Source of the DNA: Rhabdophis nuchalis
Lineage: Eukaryota; Chordata; Lepidosauria; Squamata; Natricidae
Length of the DNA: 64,000 nt
NCBI GenBank assembly: GCA_039707465.1
Contig: CM077644.1
Coordinates: forward strand, 217,563,462-217,627,461
Direction of reading: 5' to 3'
Shown: positions 47,606 through 58,829 of the stretch, piece after piece
Numbering within the stretch: position 1 is the first letter of the stretch
Layout: each line of letters opens with the position of its first letter
Notes under the pieces: model-generated
The model's input: only the letters and a program-made list of their open reading frames with translations
What the model was told of the DNA's origin: nothing
The model's database searches: none
Program-made: the position numbers and the translations under genes

Positions 47606-48470
47606 ATTAGTTAATAAAAGTGTGAAATAAAAATACGTTTCTGAAGCATCCTCAGTAGAGATCCCTATGGGTATTATTATGGATGCATGCTTCTCTGAGT
47701 TCAAGCTATTAGGGCTGAATCTGAAGCAGTCAGTTTTCAACACATTTGCTCACTCAATTTGTTGTATGCATAAATTACTTGCAAATGGCCTCTGTCTTGT
47801 ATCTATAAACTCCTGTCATCTGAGATGCAGATTGGAGATGGTAATGATTTCCCCCCTGCTCTCCTTACAGGCTGGCATTAAATTTGCCCAAAGTAGCACA
47901 GCTTTGCCATTTTGGGAGTAGGGAGCCCCCTCTGCTGTTAGTTAAGAGTAAATGCTATTATTTGTTATATTTCCTTTCCACTCTTTCAATAAATTGGTAG
48001 TCGTGGAGTTGGAAGGATATGATATTCAGGTTTCTGTGAAGTGGGAATAACCAGGGAAGGGGAAGGCTTGTTTGCCATAGTTGTCCATTCAGTATCTGAA
48101 TACAGATTAGAAAAGGTTGTGCTAGAGCCTATAAAATGGTTGGTTGATATTTGCTCTTGCTTAATGTAATACAATGATTCCACCATACTTGCTCCTTCAG
48201 ATTCCAAAGCTAATGGCAGATGAGCATGTATTGCAAAATAAAGTTCCTCATTTTTACCTAATTTGTGGATAGGAATAGATAGTTTGATCAGGTTTTGAAG
48301 GAAACAACTATGCTTCAATTAATAGCACTGTGCAAATGTGTTGTCAGTTGATTATTTGTTGTCTTTGCTTACTAACACCATCAACCAAGCATTCATCTTA
48401 GCAGCTAAAAATCATGTGAGCAGCATTTATTAACCTTTTGAAGGATAACCCAATCAAATTGACTAATAAA
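47606..48470. other. Intron, nothing recognised
   Basis: AT-rich intron with no recognised feature. Confidence 0.45.
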
Positions 48471-48479
48471 AGGCAACAT

Positions 48480-48559
48480 ATATATGTGTCTATGTGCGTG
48501 TTTGTGTGTGTATAATCTCGTGTGTGTGTAGCATGTGTGTATGTGTGTTATGTATGTGT
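48480..48559. repeat. TG-rich degenerate microsatellite
   Basis: Imperfect TATGTG/GTGTGT repeats that contain the insertion target of the next hAT-like element. Confidence 0.8.
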
Positions 48560-48872
48560 CAGTGGTGGGGTCCAGATCCCATTCAAACCAGTATGGTTGC
48601 AACGGGGCCTGGCATTGTCCACATCGACGTGCACAGTGTGTGTGCATGAATCTTACCCTCTAGCAATGCCTCTGCGACTCTCCAGCTGCTCATCGGAGCA
48701 TCGCCTAGGCGCTGTACGCACCATGCGCAGAAACACCAAAGAGTTTAAAGACAGGTAAGGAGCACGGGCAGGTGGGTGGGCCCTCTGGAGCACCGTACCG
48801 GAACGGTACCCAGTGCTCTGTGAAGGCACCGGTACGCCTGTACCAGGGCGTACCACCTGCAACCCACCACTG
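48560..48872. mobile_element. hAT-like element, CAGTGGTGGG family
   Basis: The left end CAGTGGTGGGGTCC and right end CAACCCACCACTG are inverted. The 8-bp duplication gtatgtgt is exact at 48552-48559 and 48873-48880, although the site lies in TG-rich DNA. The interior has repeated ACCGGTAC-type palindromes. 313 bp, non-coding. Confidence 0.9.
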
Positions 48873-48939
48873 GTATGTGTACACTTTTGAGAGAAGGTAA
48901 CTGAATTTCATTTTTAATGTGTGCCAGTGTGTCCACAGT

Positions 48940-48956
48940 AAAAATGGCAATAAAGG

Positions 48957-49033
<77 letters not shown>

Positions 49034-49034
49034 A
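48940..49034 (+). repeat. LINE-tail-like motif with (TATC)n microsatellite
   Basis: AAAATGGCAATAAAGGT runs directly into about 19 TATC units. The arrangement suggests a microsatellite grown from a retroposon tail. Confidence 0.85.
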
Positions 49035-49272
49035 TCATGGCATTTAAAATACAAGCTCTTGGGCCTTTCTTCACTTTAAATCAGGCTGGTTAATCTTTTG
49101 CCATCCACTGAATCATTGAAAAGCAAACAAATATAGGATACAATAGTAATACAACCATTCAAATGTAATGGTTAATTGCTTCTCAGAAAACGAAGATAGT
49201 TATAATACATTAGAGCCATTCCAGGAATCTTGATGGTAATAATTTAATGATGGGGATAGCCTTCTTATTCTC

Positions 49273-49373
<101 letters not shown>

Positions 49374-49870
49374 TATATACTGTAGTGCTTTTAGGGAGCA
49401 AAGTGCATTTTAGTAAGCAAAATTCTTCAGAGCAAGAGTGAGAGAAGCAGCTGCAGCCTCATTTTTGGGAACCATTACAATAAAAACACCAAAGAAACAC
49501 GTCTGGCCTGCTTGGTTGCAGAGCCTTTAGCTGTTGTAATATCGTTCAATCTGATTTATAATCCAGCCCTTGAATTATAACATCCTTGTAAGTAATTCAT
49601 GAACTCATTTCATGCATTTAGGTTGGAGGCAGAAAACCAGTGAATTATTAAAGCCCTGAAATAATTGACACTTGAGTCTAAGTAGCCTAGACTCAATACT
49701 ACAATATTTATATTTACTGATTTTGGAAACACAGGTGAAGCAATAAACCTGCTTTATCAGCTGCTCGGTTAGAAGCCTCTTGATAAACATTGTATACAAA
49801 GGCAGATGATTTTCAATGTTTTGGCCAGAGAGGTTGGTTTGAATGTTGTTTTAACATTTTTATCATTTTT
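49374..49870. other. Intron, nothing recognised
   Basis: Intron sequence without a recognised feature. Confidence 0.45.
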
Positions 49871-49876
49871 ACAATA

Positions 49877-50210
49877 CAAGTAGTCCTTGACTTACAACTG
49901 TTCATTTAGTGATGGTTGAAAGTTGGCACTGAAAAAAAGCGACTTACGACTATTTTTACACTAGCAACCGTAGCAGCATCCCCATGCTCATATGAGCAAA
50001 ATTGAGATGCTTGGCAACTGATTCTATATTTATGGGGTTATGTGATCATCTTTTGCAACCTTCTGACAAGCAAAGCCAATGAAGAAGCCAGATTCACTTA
50101 ACAACTGTGGCAATAAAGGTTGTACAATGGGACAAAACTCAATTGACAAATGTCTCACTTTGCAACAGAAATTTTGGACTCAATTGTGGTCACAAGTCAA
50201 GGGTTATCCA
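49877..50210. mobile_element. Tigger-like TA-site MITE (CAGGTAGTCC family)
   Basis: The left end CAAGTAGTCCTTGACTTAC follows TA, and the right end GTCAAGGGTTATCCA precedes TA. Interior hallmarks are present: gttcatttagtgatgg, gcgacttacgactattttt, gacaagcaaagccaatgaag, aatgtctcactttgcaacag. No transposase. Confidence 0.82.
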
Positions 50211-50463
50211 TATAACCAGAAGGGGTGTTTCTTTTCCCTTGTCCTGCAATATTCTTTAGTCACCATCAATGATTTTAGAGTTTTTAAAAATTGTTTTAGA
50301 ATAACATGTAGCACTCTTTAGAAACCTTTCAGATATTTCTTTCCCTAGGACTATAGAACATACATCTAGCAAGTCTACTCATATCCTTTTCAGAGGATAG
50401 TTCCTGAGTTCCAGAGATGGGATGTCTCTTATGTTCAGGGAGGCGTCTTTGACACATATCTAC

Positions 50464-50673
50464 CACAGGTGATATTCAGCTGGTTCTCTCTGATTCGAGT
50501 GAACCGGTAGCAGTGGCTGTGGGAGGCTCCGTCCCCCATGTAATGCTCGAGCACTGCGCATGCACAGAAGGTGTGCACATGCGCAGATGAGGTGCATGTG
50601 AGTGAAGCAAGTCCATGCACGATCATGCTCACATTTGCAAACCGGTAGGGAAGGTGAGTGAATCCCACCTCTA
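50464..50673. mobile_element. hAT-like MITE, CAGTGGTGGG family
   Basis: The left end CACAGGTGATATTCAG and right end TGAATCCCACCTCTA are diverged inverted repeats; the interior has GTGAACCGGTAGCAG, the complementary CAAACCGGTAGG, and a CpG-rich gcgcatgcacagaag block. The flanks atatctac and atattgca only partly agree, so the duplication is decayed. Confidence 0.72.
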
Positions 50674-51225
50674 ATATTGCATCCAGTTCTCTCTGCTCTT
50701 ACCCCAGCAATTAATGAAAACTGATAGTACAGCTGTAGAGGCTCACTTGTTCCATATCCCTGTTATTAAAACCATCTCATATTTTCTTTAGAGAAGTACC
50801 ACTTCTGATCATCTTGCCTCTGATCATCTTTTAGGAAGACTTGCTCATTGCTTCCCAAATATAAACTTGATCAAATTTCCCAAACCAGTCAGGACCAAGC
50901 AACTATTATGCAAACAGTGGAACTCGTAACCGTCTCTGAAACTTTTCATCTGCATTTTCCCCATGTTTCTTCAGACCATTGGTTTTTTATTACTATTAAT
51001 GATGATGAATTCTTTGCATTTTTGGATACCTTAAGGACAGGAGAACATTGTTGAACAGGCAACAGGATGGGCTAAAGTTGGTTCATGTATGGGGTTGACC
51101 CATGGTTCATTAAATAAATTACAGCTGGTTGAGTTAATTTCCTATGCTAAGCTTAATTAGGAAAGTGGTGTTTTTTTTCCTTTTGACCAAAGACCACATT
51201 TGATTTTTTGAGTTCCTGTATCTAC
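50674..51225. other. Intron, nothing recognised
   Basis: Intron sequence without a recognised feature. Confidence 0.45.
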
Positions 51226-51228
51226 CGA

Positions 51229-51576
51229 GGGATGCGGTGGCTCAGTGCTAAGATGCTGAGATTGCCGATCAGAAAGGTTGGCAGTTTAGCGGTTCGAATC
51301 CCTAGCACCGCATAATAGAGTAAGCTCCTGTTACTTGTCCCAGCTTCTGCCAACCTAACAGTTCAAAAGCATGTAAAAATGCAAGTAGAAAAACAGGGAC
51401 TACCTGGGAAGATAACAGCGTTCCGTGCGCCTTTGGCATTTAGTCATGCCGGCCACAAGACTATGGAGACATCTTCGGACAGCGCTGGCTCTTTGGCTTT
51501 GAAATGGAGATGAGCACCGCCCCCTAGAGTCAGGAACGACTAGCACATATGTGCGAGGGGAACCTTTACCTTTATG
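51229..51576 (+). mobile_element. Sauria-type SINE (tRNA-derived, BovB-related tail)
   Basis: The head has a tRNA-like A box (GCGGTGGCTCAGTGCTAAG, about 51234-51252) and a perfect B box GGTTCGAATCC at 51291-51301, so it carries an internal RNA polymerase III promoter. The body has cttgtcccagcttctgccaa, aacagcgttccgtgcgcctt and gtcatgccggccacaagac, and the tail tcaggaacgactagcacata then aacctttaccttta, all characteristic of the squamate Sauria SINE. The 3' part is known to resemble BovB, whose proteins are thought to mobilise it; a BovB copy lies at 21.4 kb. Flanks tatctaccgaggg and tatgtactgaggg may be an eroded target duplication. Almost full length. Confidence 0.92.
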
Positions 51577-51579
51577 TAC

Positions 51580-52130
51580 TGAGGGCTGTGTTCCAAAATT
51601 TAGTGGGTGGGTCAAGAACATACAATATTACAAATAAAACATAATTAATCTGATTTTATTGCTAAGAATGATCCCATTATCACATTAAACATTAGAATTT
51701 GGAGACAACTTGAACATCTTTGAGATTGTAAGCTGTAGTCATCCTAAATGCCCCCTCATGATATAATGCATTATTCTGCAATTGGAAGATGCAGATTTCT
51801 TGTTCCAGCAATTTACCAAAAATCATTCTAGCTTCTTGGAATTGAGCTCTCTTTGTAGAACTCAGACTGAATGATATTATTTCAGATATGACACAGGCGA
51901 ACAACCACCCTGGATTTGTACAACAAAGTTGTGTCAAAATAGCTGTAAAATGTCTAAAATTTATCTTACATTACACTCCCCCCTCCTCTCTTTGTGCGTG
52001 TGAGTGCATGTGTGTGCAAACACCTTCAAATATGTATAGACTCTTAGTAATTGCCTGGAGAATTCCTTGCAGTTTTCTTGGCAATTTCTTTTGAAGTGGC
52101 CTATTGTTGTCTTCTTCCTAGAGTTGAGAG
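51580..52130. other. Intron, nothing recognised
   Basis: Intron sequence without a recognised feature. Confidence 0.45.
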
Positions 52131-52136
52131 AAACCA

Positions 52137-52662
52137 TAGATAGTCCTTGACACATAACACCTTATTTAGTGATTGTTTGAAGTTACAATGGCACCGAAAA
52201 AAGTGGCTTATGATCAGTTTCACACTTACAACAATTGCCGCATTTCCATGGTCATGTGATCAAAATTCAGATGCTTGACAACTGACTCATATTTATGATG
52301 GCTGCAATGTCCTACAAGGGTCTGCAAAGTTGGCTCTTTAGGACTGGTGGACTTCAACTCCCAGAATTCCCCAGCCAGTCAGGCTGGCTGGGAATTCTGG
52401 GAGTTGAAGTCCACCAGTCTTAAAAGACTCAACTTTACAAACCCCTGTCCTGGGGGATCTCCTTTTATGACCTTCTGACAAGCAAAGTCAATGGGGAAGC
52501 CACATTAACTTAACAACTGTGATACTAACTTAAAAACTGCAGTGATTCACTTAAGAACTGTGTCCAGAAAAGTTGTCAAATGGGGCAGAACTAGTTAAGA
52601 AATGTATCGATTAGCAACATAAATGTGGGAGTCAATTGTGGTTGTAAGTTGAAGAGTACCTG
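52137..52662. mobile_element. Tigger-like TA-site MITE with a nested palindromic element
   Basis: The left end TAGATAGTCCTTGACACATA is a decayed family terminus; the right end AGTTGAAGAGTACCTG is followed by TA. Hallmarks include aaaagtggcttatgatcagt, tgacaagcaaagtcaatggg and gattcacttaagaactg. A hairpin element (52315-52447) interrupts the phrase that reads tgtcctgggg in relatives. Confidence 0.78.
52315..52447. mobile_element. Palindromic hAT-like element (GGGGTGTCCAAAC relative), nested
   Basis: Two arms of 36-37 bases at 52342-52378 and 52384-52419 are complementary except for one extra C, separated by only TCAGG. Outer ends are CAAGGGTCTGCAAAG and CTTTACAAACCCCTG. The core GACTTCAACTCCCAGAATTC is the one seen at 9778 and 13369. 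A short gtcct occurs on both sides, but a clean 8-bp duplication is not visible. Confidence 0.8.
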
Positions 52663-52869
52663 TACAAGAGTCACCTTGTATGAGAGAGGTTAAATAAATT
52701 TAGGCTTAATAAATAAATGGACCAAGTCACCTGGCTGGCTAAGTTTCAAGTTTCCTGATTTTTTTCTACCAGTATTGGCATGTCTTAGACCTTCTCAAAG
52801 TATTTTCCCAGTTTAGAAAAAGTCTGTTAAGGAATACCCATTTACTACTCGATCTAACTTTTCACTATT

Positions 52870-52996
<127 letters not shown>

Positions 52997-53750
52997 TTAT
53001 TGTCATTGTAATAAAATAAAATTACAATGAAATTGGTTTGAGCGTTTGCATCAGGTGGAATACAGACAGCAGTGACAACCATAACAGAAATCTCTCCAGG
53101 CATTTAAAAGGGCCGACAAATGACAGTTGAGAATTTCAAGTCTGAAGAACAGTGTGTGTAAGCAACTCCACTGTTAGTACACCAGTTATTATGGGTGTAA
53201 ATACACAGTCCTCCACCCTTGCTTTTTCCAGAGTTGTTGTTTCTGTCAAAGCGGTGTGTGGTGCAGTTAGTTAGCTCCACAGACACATCCGGTACAAGTG
53301 GATGAAGCCAGGTCTCTGTGATGATCATCACACAGCAGTCACGAATGAGCTTATTCGCTGCCATCCATAGCTCCAGTTCATCGGTTTTGTGGACAAAGGA
53401 TCCAGAGTTGGTTGGGAAATGTTTGGGAATGCTGGTCTGTGAGGCTGCCTCCGCAATTGAACCAGCAAACCTGCTCTGCATCCCCGCTTCTGCTTCGGCT
53501 CTCTTCGCTGCCTCCTAGGCCAAACAACGACCCATGGAGAGCCTGGCAGTCTTACTGTGTCACTCGGTATATTATGAGACTGCTGGAAGTCGCTGGCAAT
53601 ATCAAGTCAACCAGAAGATCTTTACCTTTAATAATAAGTTAATAATGACTTAATAACTCCCTGTGGGTATAGACTAATCCTTGTCTAACTCTGCTGTGAC
53701 ACCAGGAGCTCAAAGCCGCTGCGCCTAAGCGCGCCGCCATCTTGAAAAAA
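52997..53750 (-). mobile_element. Internally deleted LINE: 5' UTR and endonuclease fused to 3' tail
   Basis: Reading the minus strand, a GC-rich start containing AAGATGGCGGCGCG (53730-53744) leads to a frame with an apurinic-type endonuclease segment: TDELELWMAANKLI, VMIITETWLHPLVPDVSVEL, NNNSGKSKGGGLCIYTHNNW. After VVTAVCIPPDANAQT (about 53050) the sequence switches at once to the tail caatttcattgtaatttt and TACAATGACAATAAAGG, then the microsatellite. So the 5' end and 3' end are present, while the rest of the endonuclease and the whole reverse transcriptase are missing. At least one frameshift or stop separates the parts near 53100. The family belongs to the L2/CR1/Rex group by motif; the exact clade is unknown. 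Confidence 0.78.
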
Positions 53751-53855
53751 AATGTATAACTAGCAATTTTCCACTCCATTTTCACTGTCAAACGCAACTA
53801 TTTTTACCACTAAATTCAAATACGGTCTACTAGCTTGTGGTTTAACATATCTGTG

Positions 53856-54211
53856 CAATGGTGGGATTCAGCCAGTTCGCACCTATTCATGAGAACCAGT
53901 TGTTAACTTTCTAAGCAGTTCGCAGAACTGATTGTTGGAAGAAATCCCCTTTTGTTTTGTTTTTCATTTTACAAGGCTAATCCTGTAAGGAAGGCAGGAA
54001 GGAAACATTCTGGTGTTGTTTCTAGCCTAATCTTTATTGCCCTGGTTACAGAAACTGCCTCTCTGGTTAACCTTTATTACATTGTAACAGCTAAGGCAAA
54101 GCACCCATTGACCATGTTGAGTTGGCCACATCACATGACCTACCCTCACATGACCTACCCAGCTGGTCATTAGGGCAGAGAACCGGTTGTTAAATTTGAA
54201 TCCCACCACTG
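53856..54211. mobile_element. hAT-like element, CAGTGGTGGG family
   Basis: The left end CAATGGTGGGATTCAG and right end TTGAATCCCACCACTG are inverted; AGAACCAGTT and AGAACCGGTTGTTAAA flank the interior. The 8-bp flanks tatctgtg and gtaattaa do not match. Near the right end the phrase 'cacatgacctaccc' is tandemly duplicated (54130-54160). Confidence 0.82.
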
Positions 54212-56395
54212 GTAATTAATTATTTGATTGAAGCAGAAAGTAAGTGATAAATTATGGAATAGTAGAATAAAGAAGATCTCTTGCCAATCAAAGGAAAAGT
54301 GCCAATTTTTTTTAATGTCACTTTCCCACCAAAAAAAGAGAAGTGATTGTCTCCAAAGTACATAGGATATTTTCATGTGGAGATACCCGCTGGCTTTAAA
54401 ATTAATTTCTAAATTGGTTTACGAAACTGGTAACAGGTATCAGTTTAGTATTCACAAGGAGATTCAAAGTAGAATAAAATCTAAAGTGGTTATTCTCCCT
54501 ACATGGTCTGTCTAAGCAGCTTAATATTTCCCCCCCCCCATTTTTTTGGGCCTGCATTTATTCTTGACTCCAACGCTTCTTGTTTTATAACACATATCTT
54601 AAGTAATCATTAAAATTATTTTTATGTTTATTATGAAGTAACCAATTTTCTATTTCATATAACAACATTTTGGGGAAAATTTTGTAGCATTCTCAATGAA
54701 AATAATCTAGGGGAAAAGATATTCATTCAGTTGACATGAATGGAAAATTGACAAGAGGATGAGGAAATACAGAAAGATGTGGGCCATTTATGAAATGAAA
54801 GAGAAATATGACACCCTTATTATTTTTACCATTAATTCAAGACTGCAAACACATTCAGCACATAAAATACTGACATGAAAATGATGTTTGTGTTTCAGAT
54901 GTATGAATTAAATCTAAGTCTGCCTATGCATGCTCACAGCACAGTAATGACTATAAAACTAGAAACATGATTCCTTGAATTGTTTGCAGAAAAAAGATTG
55001 AGAGACTAAGTGAAGGAAACAAAAGGGAGTTTGGGTGTGGCCTAGTTTTGGTAGGTTTTGGAGAAAAAAATCATCACGGGGGGAAAAAAGGAAATAAACT
55101 TGAATAAAAGAAATACTGCATTAAAAGCAAAGGAGTCTTTTATGAAAGTATAAAATTGACCCATCTATCAACAGAATGAATTAAAGTAGATAGATATACA
55201 GAAAGAAGATTGATTTTTTCAAACTCACACTAGAAAAGCAAGTCAGCAATATAGTGTATTTCCTACTCTGAGCTAAATGATGAATTGGATCGTGTTATAT
55301 CACTGAATTAACACTATCTTTCTCACTTTCAGTCCAAACTGCTTGTTTCTTCACTCTCAGCAATTTCATATAAAACTTTTGTCTGATGGGAATAATGCAA
55401 AGTAGCACACTTAAAAAAATAACACTTTAGCGTGCTTCATTGAACAGTTTTGCTTAATTACCCTGAAACATATATTCTAGGCTGATTAATATCCAGTTAG
55501 TAAAAAGGAAATACATTTGGGAGGGGAAATATTGTACAAATAAGCTGAACCTTCAGGGCTTATTGAAGGTAAGAGTGGGAACGTTTGCTTCTCTATTTTT
55601 TTTTAGACAAGGTGTAATAGTTCCAAAAATCTGGTTGAAAATTTTCAGGTCAAAACCTATGTAAATGACCGTTAAAGCTTTTGAACAATGCTTTGCTTTC
55701 AAAGTTTGATAGTCAGTAAAGTTTGAGAAAAATCAACATTTTCTATGGCCATAAATAGGCATTCTTAAGAGCTGCCTGTTTCCAGAGTTTATCGGTGCTC
55801 TGACAGTTATTAACAGTATCAATAAAACTGTTTTATTGGCGTTTGTATGGTTGGGGTGGAGAGTTGAAAATACAAACTAGAACATCACTATTCCTAAAAT
55901 CTTGAAATCAATCGAAAGGTATCTGTGTTGTTCTGTTTGTTTGTTTCCTCTTCTATTATTGCTGGTGGAGGGGAGTTATTATGTTATCTCTTGATCTAGT
56001 CCTGTTTCTTATTCCTCTATGGACATGGCTATGGGGGGAATAATATTCTAGATTTTTTAGCAACGTGTACCATCTGAACTATACCACCAAAAGGGCAGCT
56101 ACAGTAATAAAATGTTTTACTGCCATTCTAAAAATACTTTCACTGATTAATTTTATCTTCATCCATGGAGGATAAGATCTGTAGAATCTAGTGCCTGCAG
56201 GAATATCCTCCTAGAGATTAGGACTGAAATTTTATTTTAAAAATAACATTCAAACTGACAACGTTTAATCTAATGAGTACCATAACTTCATTCTGTTGTG
56301 TTTAAGTAAAAGTAAATACTTCATTGAGCTAAGCTTGATCCCTGGTGATTCCTTAAACACTGCCATGTGGTTTTCCTTAAAACTTTACAGAAGCT
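54212..56395. other. AT-rich intron, nothing recognised
   Basis: About 2.2 kb of AT-rich intron with no named repeat, RNA gene or exon. Confidence 0.5.
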
Positions 56396-56396
56396 G

Positions 56397-56595
56397 GTTG
56401 GTGTCATGATTAAAGTAAGAAAACCAGGCGACTCTGAATTCTAGATCCCTCCCTTAGGCATGAAAGTCAGCTGGGTGACTTTGGGTAACCCTTCTCTTTC
56501 AGCCCATCCCACCTCATGAGGTTGTTGACGTTGTAGGAAAAATAGGAGGCATGAGAATTATATATGTTCATTACCTTGGGTTATATATAAAAAAG
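56397..56595 (+). mobile_element. Diverged tRNA-derived SINE, MIR/CORE-like
   Basis: agctgggtgactttgggtaa, then ctttcagcccatcccacctc, tgaggttgttgacgttgtag and tacattaccttgggtta-like sequence match the body of a reptile tRNA-derived SINE of MIR/CORE type, as at 23698. The head is poorly preserved. Confidence 0.5.
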
Positions 56596-56820
56596 CAGGA
56601 GAAAAACCTAATGTCAGGGTTCCAAGAAACACCCCAAACAAAGAAAACTCCGAGGCATGCTTTTCCTTAAAGTTCCATTTTATTAGAGACTAGCCGTTCC
56701 CGGCCACGCGTTGCTATGGCCCAGTCTGGTTAAATGGCCAACCAATCTGTGTGTAGATCTACATCTGCACACACAAACACATACACACAACCACCATATA
56801 ACCCCCAACCTACCTACCTA

Positions 56821-58452
56821 CCGTATTTTTCAAAGACACACCTTTTTACTCCAGAAAAGAGGGTAAAAATCTGGGTGCGTCTTATACTCCGAATGTAGCT
56901 GGGTGGGTGGTCTGAAAAAGGGGCAGGTGAATCTGGCGCTGCAGAGATCGTGATGGCTGGAAAGGAGAGAGGATTCGCTTTCCGGACTCCAGCTCGGCTC
57001 AACTCCCAGGAGGGCTTACGGGGTGGTGGCGGTGGCAGCAGCTCATCACATTGCTGGGGAATGAAATTGTGGCCATTATCTCCCCTGAGCGGCTCGCTGA
57101 ATCTCTGAGGCACCTTTCGCTTGCAGGAGGAGGAGGAGGGCGAGGGCGGAGTATACCAAAGTAACTGGGAAAGGAAGCTGCGCTTGGAATCTGCCGGAAA
57201 CTGCCGCCCAAAAAGCACGCCTTTCTTTCCCAGTTATTCAGAGGCTTTGGTTTAAAGAGGCACTGATTTAAGTTGCCCTCCTCCTCCTCCTGCTGCTGCA
57301 AACAAAAGGTGCTCAGAGATGGTAGATTTCTCGGAATGCTAGTTTGAGAAGTTAAAAACCTGAAACGGGGACAATCAAGCTTGAATCAAAGGGTTTTGGC
57401 TGCTGAGAATCTGGAGAGATTGGGGGGGGGGGGGGAAGAAGTCTAGTGTTCTGATAAAAGTCTTTGTAGATTGTTCCTCTTCCCTTCCTCTCCACCCCTG
57501 CCTCCTCCCCAATCTGTCCCGGGTCTATCTTATCTCTTCACAGCATGATAGATCTGGGCAACTTCGGGGAGAAAAGCCTCCACGAAGGCTTTTCTCAGCA
57601 CCTAGATTTCCATTTTCTCTCCGGAAAAATGCTATTTGCATCATCAGGATTTTGGCTAATGTAACAAGCACGGGATGGAAAGGAAACTTCGGAATACAGG
57701 AGCATCGTATTCCTGGAGCCTGGCAGCTGCCGCATTGCGAGGTTTCCTTTCCATCCAGCGCTTCTTTCACCAGCCAAAATCCCAACGATGCCAAAAGCTT
57801 TTTCTGGAGATAAAGTGGAGATCTAGGGTCCTGAGAAAAGTCTTCGTACAGAGGAGATTTGTCCTCTTCCCTTGCTTCCCCCCAACCCCAATTTCTCTGG
57901 ATTTGTCATGCAGTGCTTATTGCTACAGCTGCTATTGAGCCCAGCTACCTATTTCTTTGCTGCATGACAGATCCGGGCAGATTTGGGGTGTGTGTGTGAG
58001 AGAGAAAGCAGCCTCGTTTCCTTTATGCTTCCCTTTTGCCGCTCAAGGAAGGGATCCCTAGAAGGGATCCCCAGCTCTCCTCATTCAATGAGCTGTTCCC
58101 AGCCAAGCACAGCAGCATCCATTCAGCAGCCCCCACATGTCTTTCCCTCCTCGCTGAAGAGAAAAGTTAATTTGAGATCAATAAAAGCCTTACTCTTTAA
58201 GAAGATCAAGCTCCCACACTTCACATTTTTGCCCTCCCTGGCTTCCAGGAGCATTTTGCAGGCATCCAAAACTCTCTGCACACCCCATTTTTCACATTTT
58301 CCCGATTTTGCAGATGGTTTTCACAAAAAATGTGGTGTGCAGATGGTTTGGGATACCTGCAGAGTGCTCCTGAGAGCCAGGGAGGGCAGAACCCTTTTTT
58401 TTTTAATGTACCTCTTCAAAATCATGGTGCGTCTTATACTCTGGTGCGTCAA
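56821..58452. mobile_element. 1.6-kb DNA element with GTATTTTT/TATAAGACGCACC ends
   Basis: The left end CCGTATTTTTCAAAGACACA follows TA; gtgcgtcttatactccgaat and, near the right end, 'ggtgcgtcttatactctggt' are the family's subterminal motifs, as in the 439-bp copy at 27490. The right terminus is decayed. The interior is GC-richer than the surroundings and contains a poly-G run (57421-57435) and a large set of direct and inverted repeats (57405-58020). No transposase or other convincing protein was found. Confidence 0.65.
57583..57845. repeat. Inverted repeat of about 105 bp inside the 1.6-kb element
   Basis: 57583-57690 and the complement of about 57741-57845 align over their length with roughly three quarters identity (CTTTTCTCAG, GGATTTTGGCT and GATGGAAAGGAAAC are shared). 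The loop is about 50 bases. A transcript would fold into a long imperfect hairpin. Confidence 0.7.
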
Positions 58453-58757
58453 TACCTACCTACCTATCCACTGTATTTCTCCTTCTCTATCCCTCTCCCT
58501 CCCTCCCTACCTATTGCATTTCTCCCTCCCTCTCTCTATCTCTATGGACAGAGTATTTTATGTCATAAAGGATGACATAATACCTGTGGCCCACTGCTCT
58601 CTCTGTATCCATCTACCTAATTTTTTTTTAAATTACATTTCCATTGCATGTACCTGGCACAGGTGTGACATCTACACAATCTATATATATCATTGGTGCT
58701 GTATTTCAAAGGAATGTTGTGTAAAAAATTGGAAGCGATCAGTGTAGTACTTTAGGA

Positions 58758-58826
58758 TAGGGGTCTCCAACCTTTGCAACTTTAAGTCTGAAGGACGTCA
58801 GCTCCCAGACTTCTCCAGCCAGCTTT
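58758..58826. mobile_element. Half of a GGGGTGTCCAAAC-type hAT-like element
   Basis: TAGGGGTCTCCAACCTTTGC, aactttaagtctgaaggacg and cagctcccagacttctccag followed by ccagc match one arm of the family at 9778. The second arm is missing or decayed. Confidence 0.6.
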
Positions 58827-58829
58827 ATA

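Larger units (their letters stand above)
56690..58625 (-). mobile_element. Second Helitron-like copy, interrupted
   Basis: Reading the minus strand, the 3' end is at 56690: ...GCAACGCGTGGCCGGGAACGG then CTAG, followed by T. About 125 bases before this match the 3' segment of the copy at 39927-43018 (ccatttaaccagactgggcc; acacagattggttggcc). The minisatellite module (tacagt...gggagaaat as complement, tgtatttctccttctctatc at 58471) continues beyond a 1.6-kb insertion. The 5' end was not found, so the right limit is approximate. It contains no CR1 units. Confidence 0.75.

Noticed and set aside
51234..51305. tRNA gene at the A/B box pair
   Set aside because: The boxes are part of a Sauria SINE head; no complete cloverleaf with anticodon arm is visible and the SINE body continues directly.
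53104..53481. Endonuclease-like host gene
   Set aside because: The frame is the start of a LINE endonuclease domain, truncated and joined to a LINE tail.
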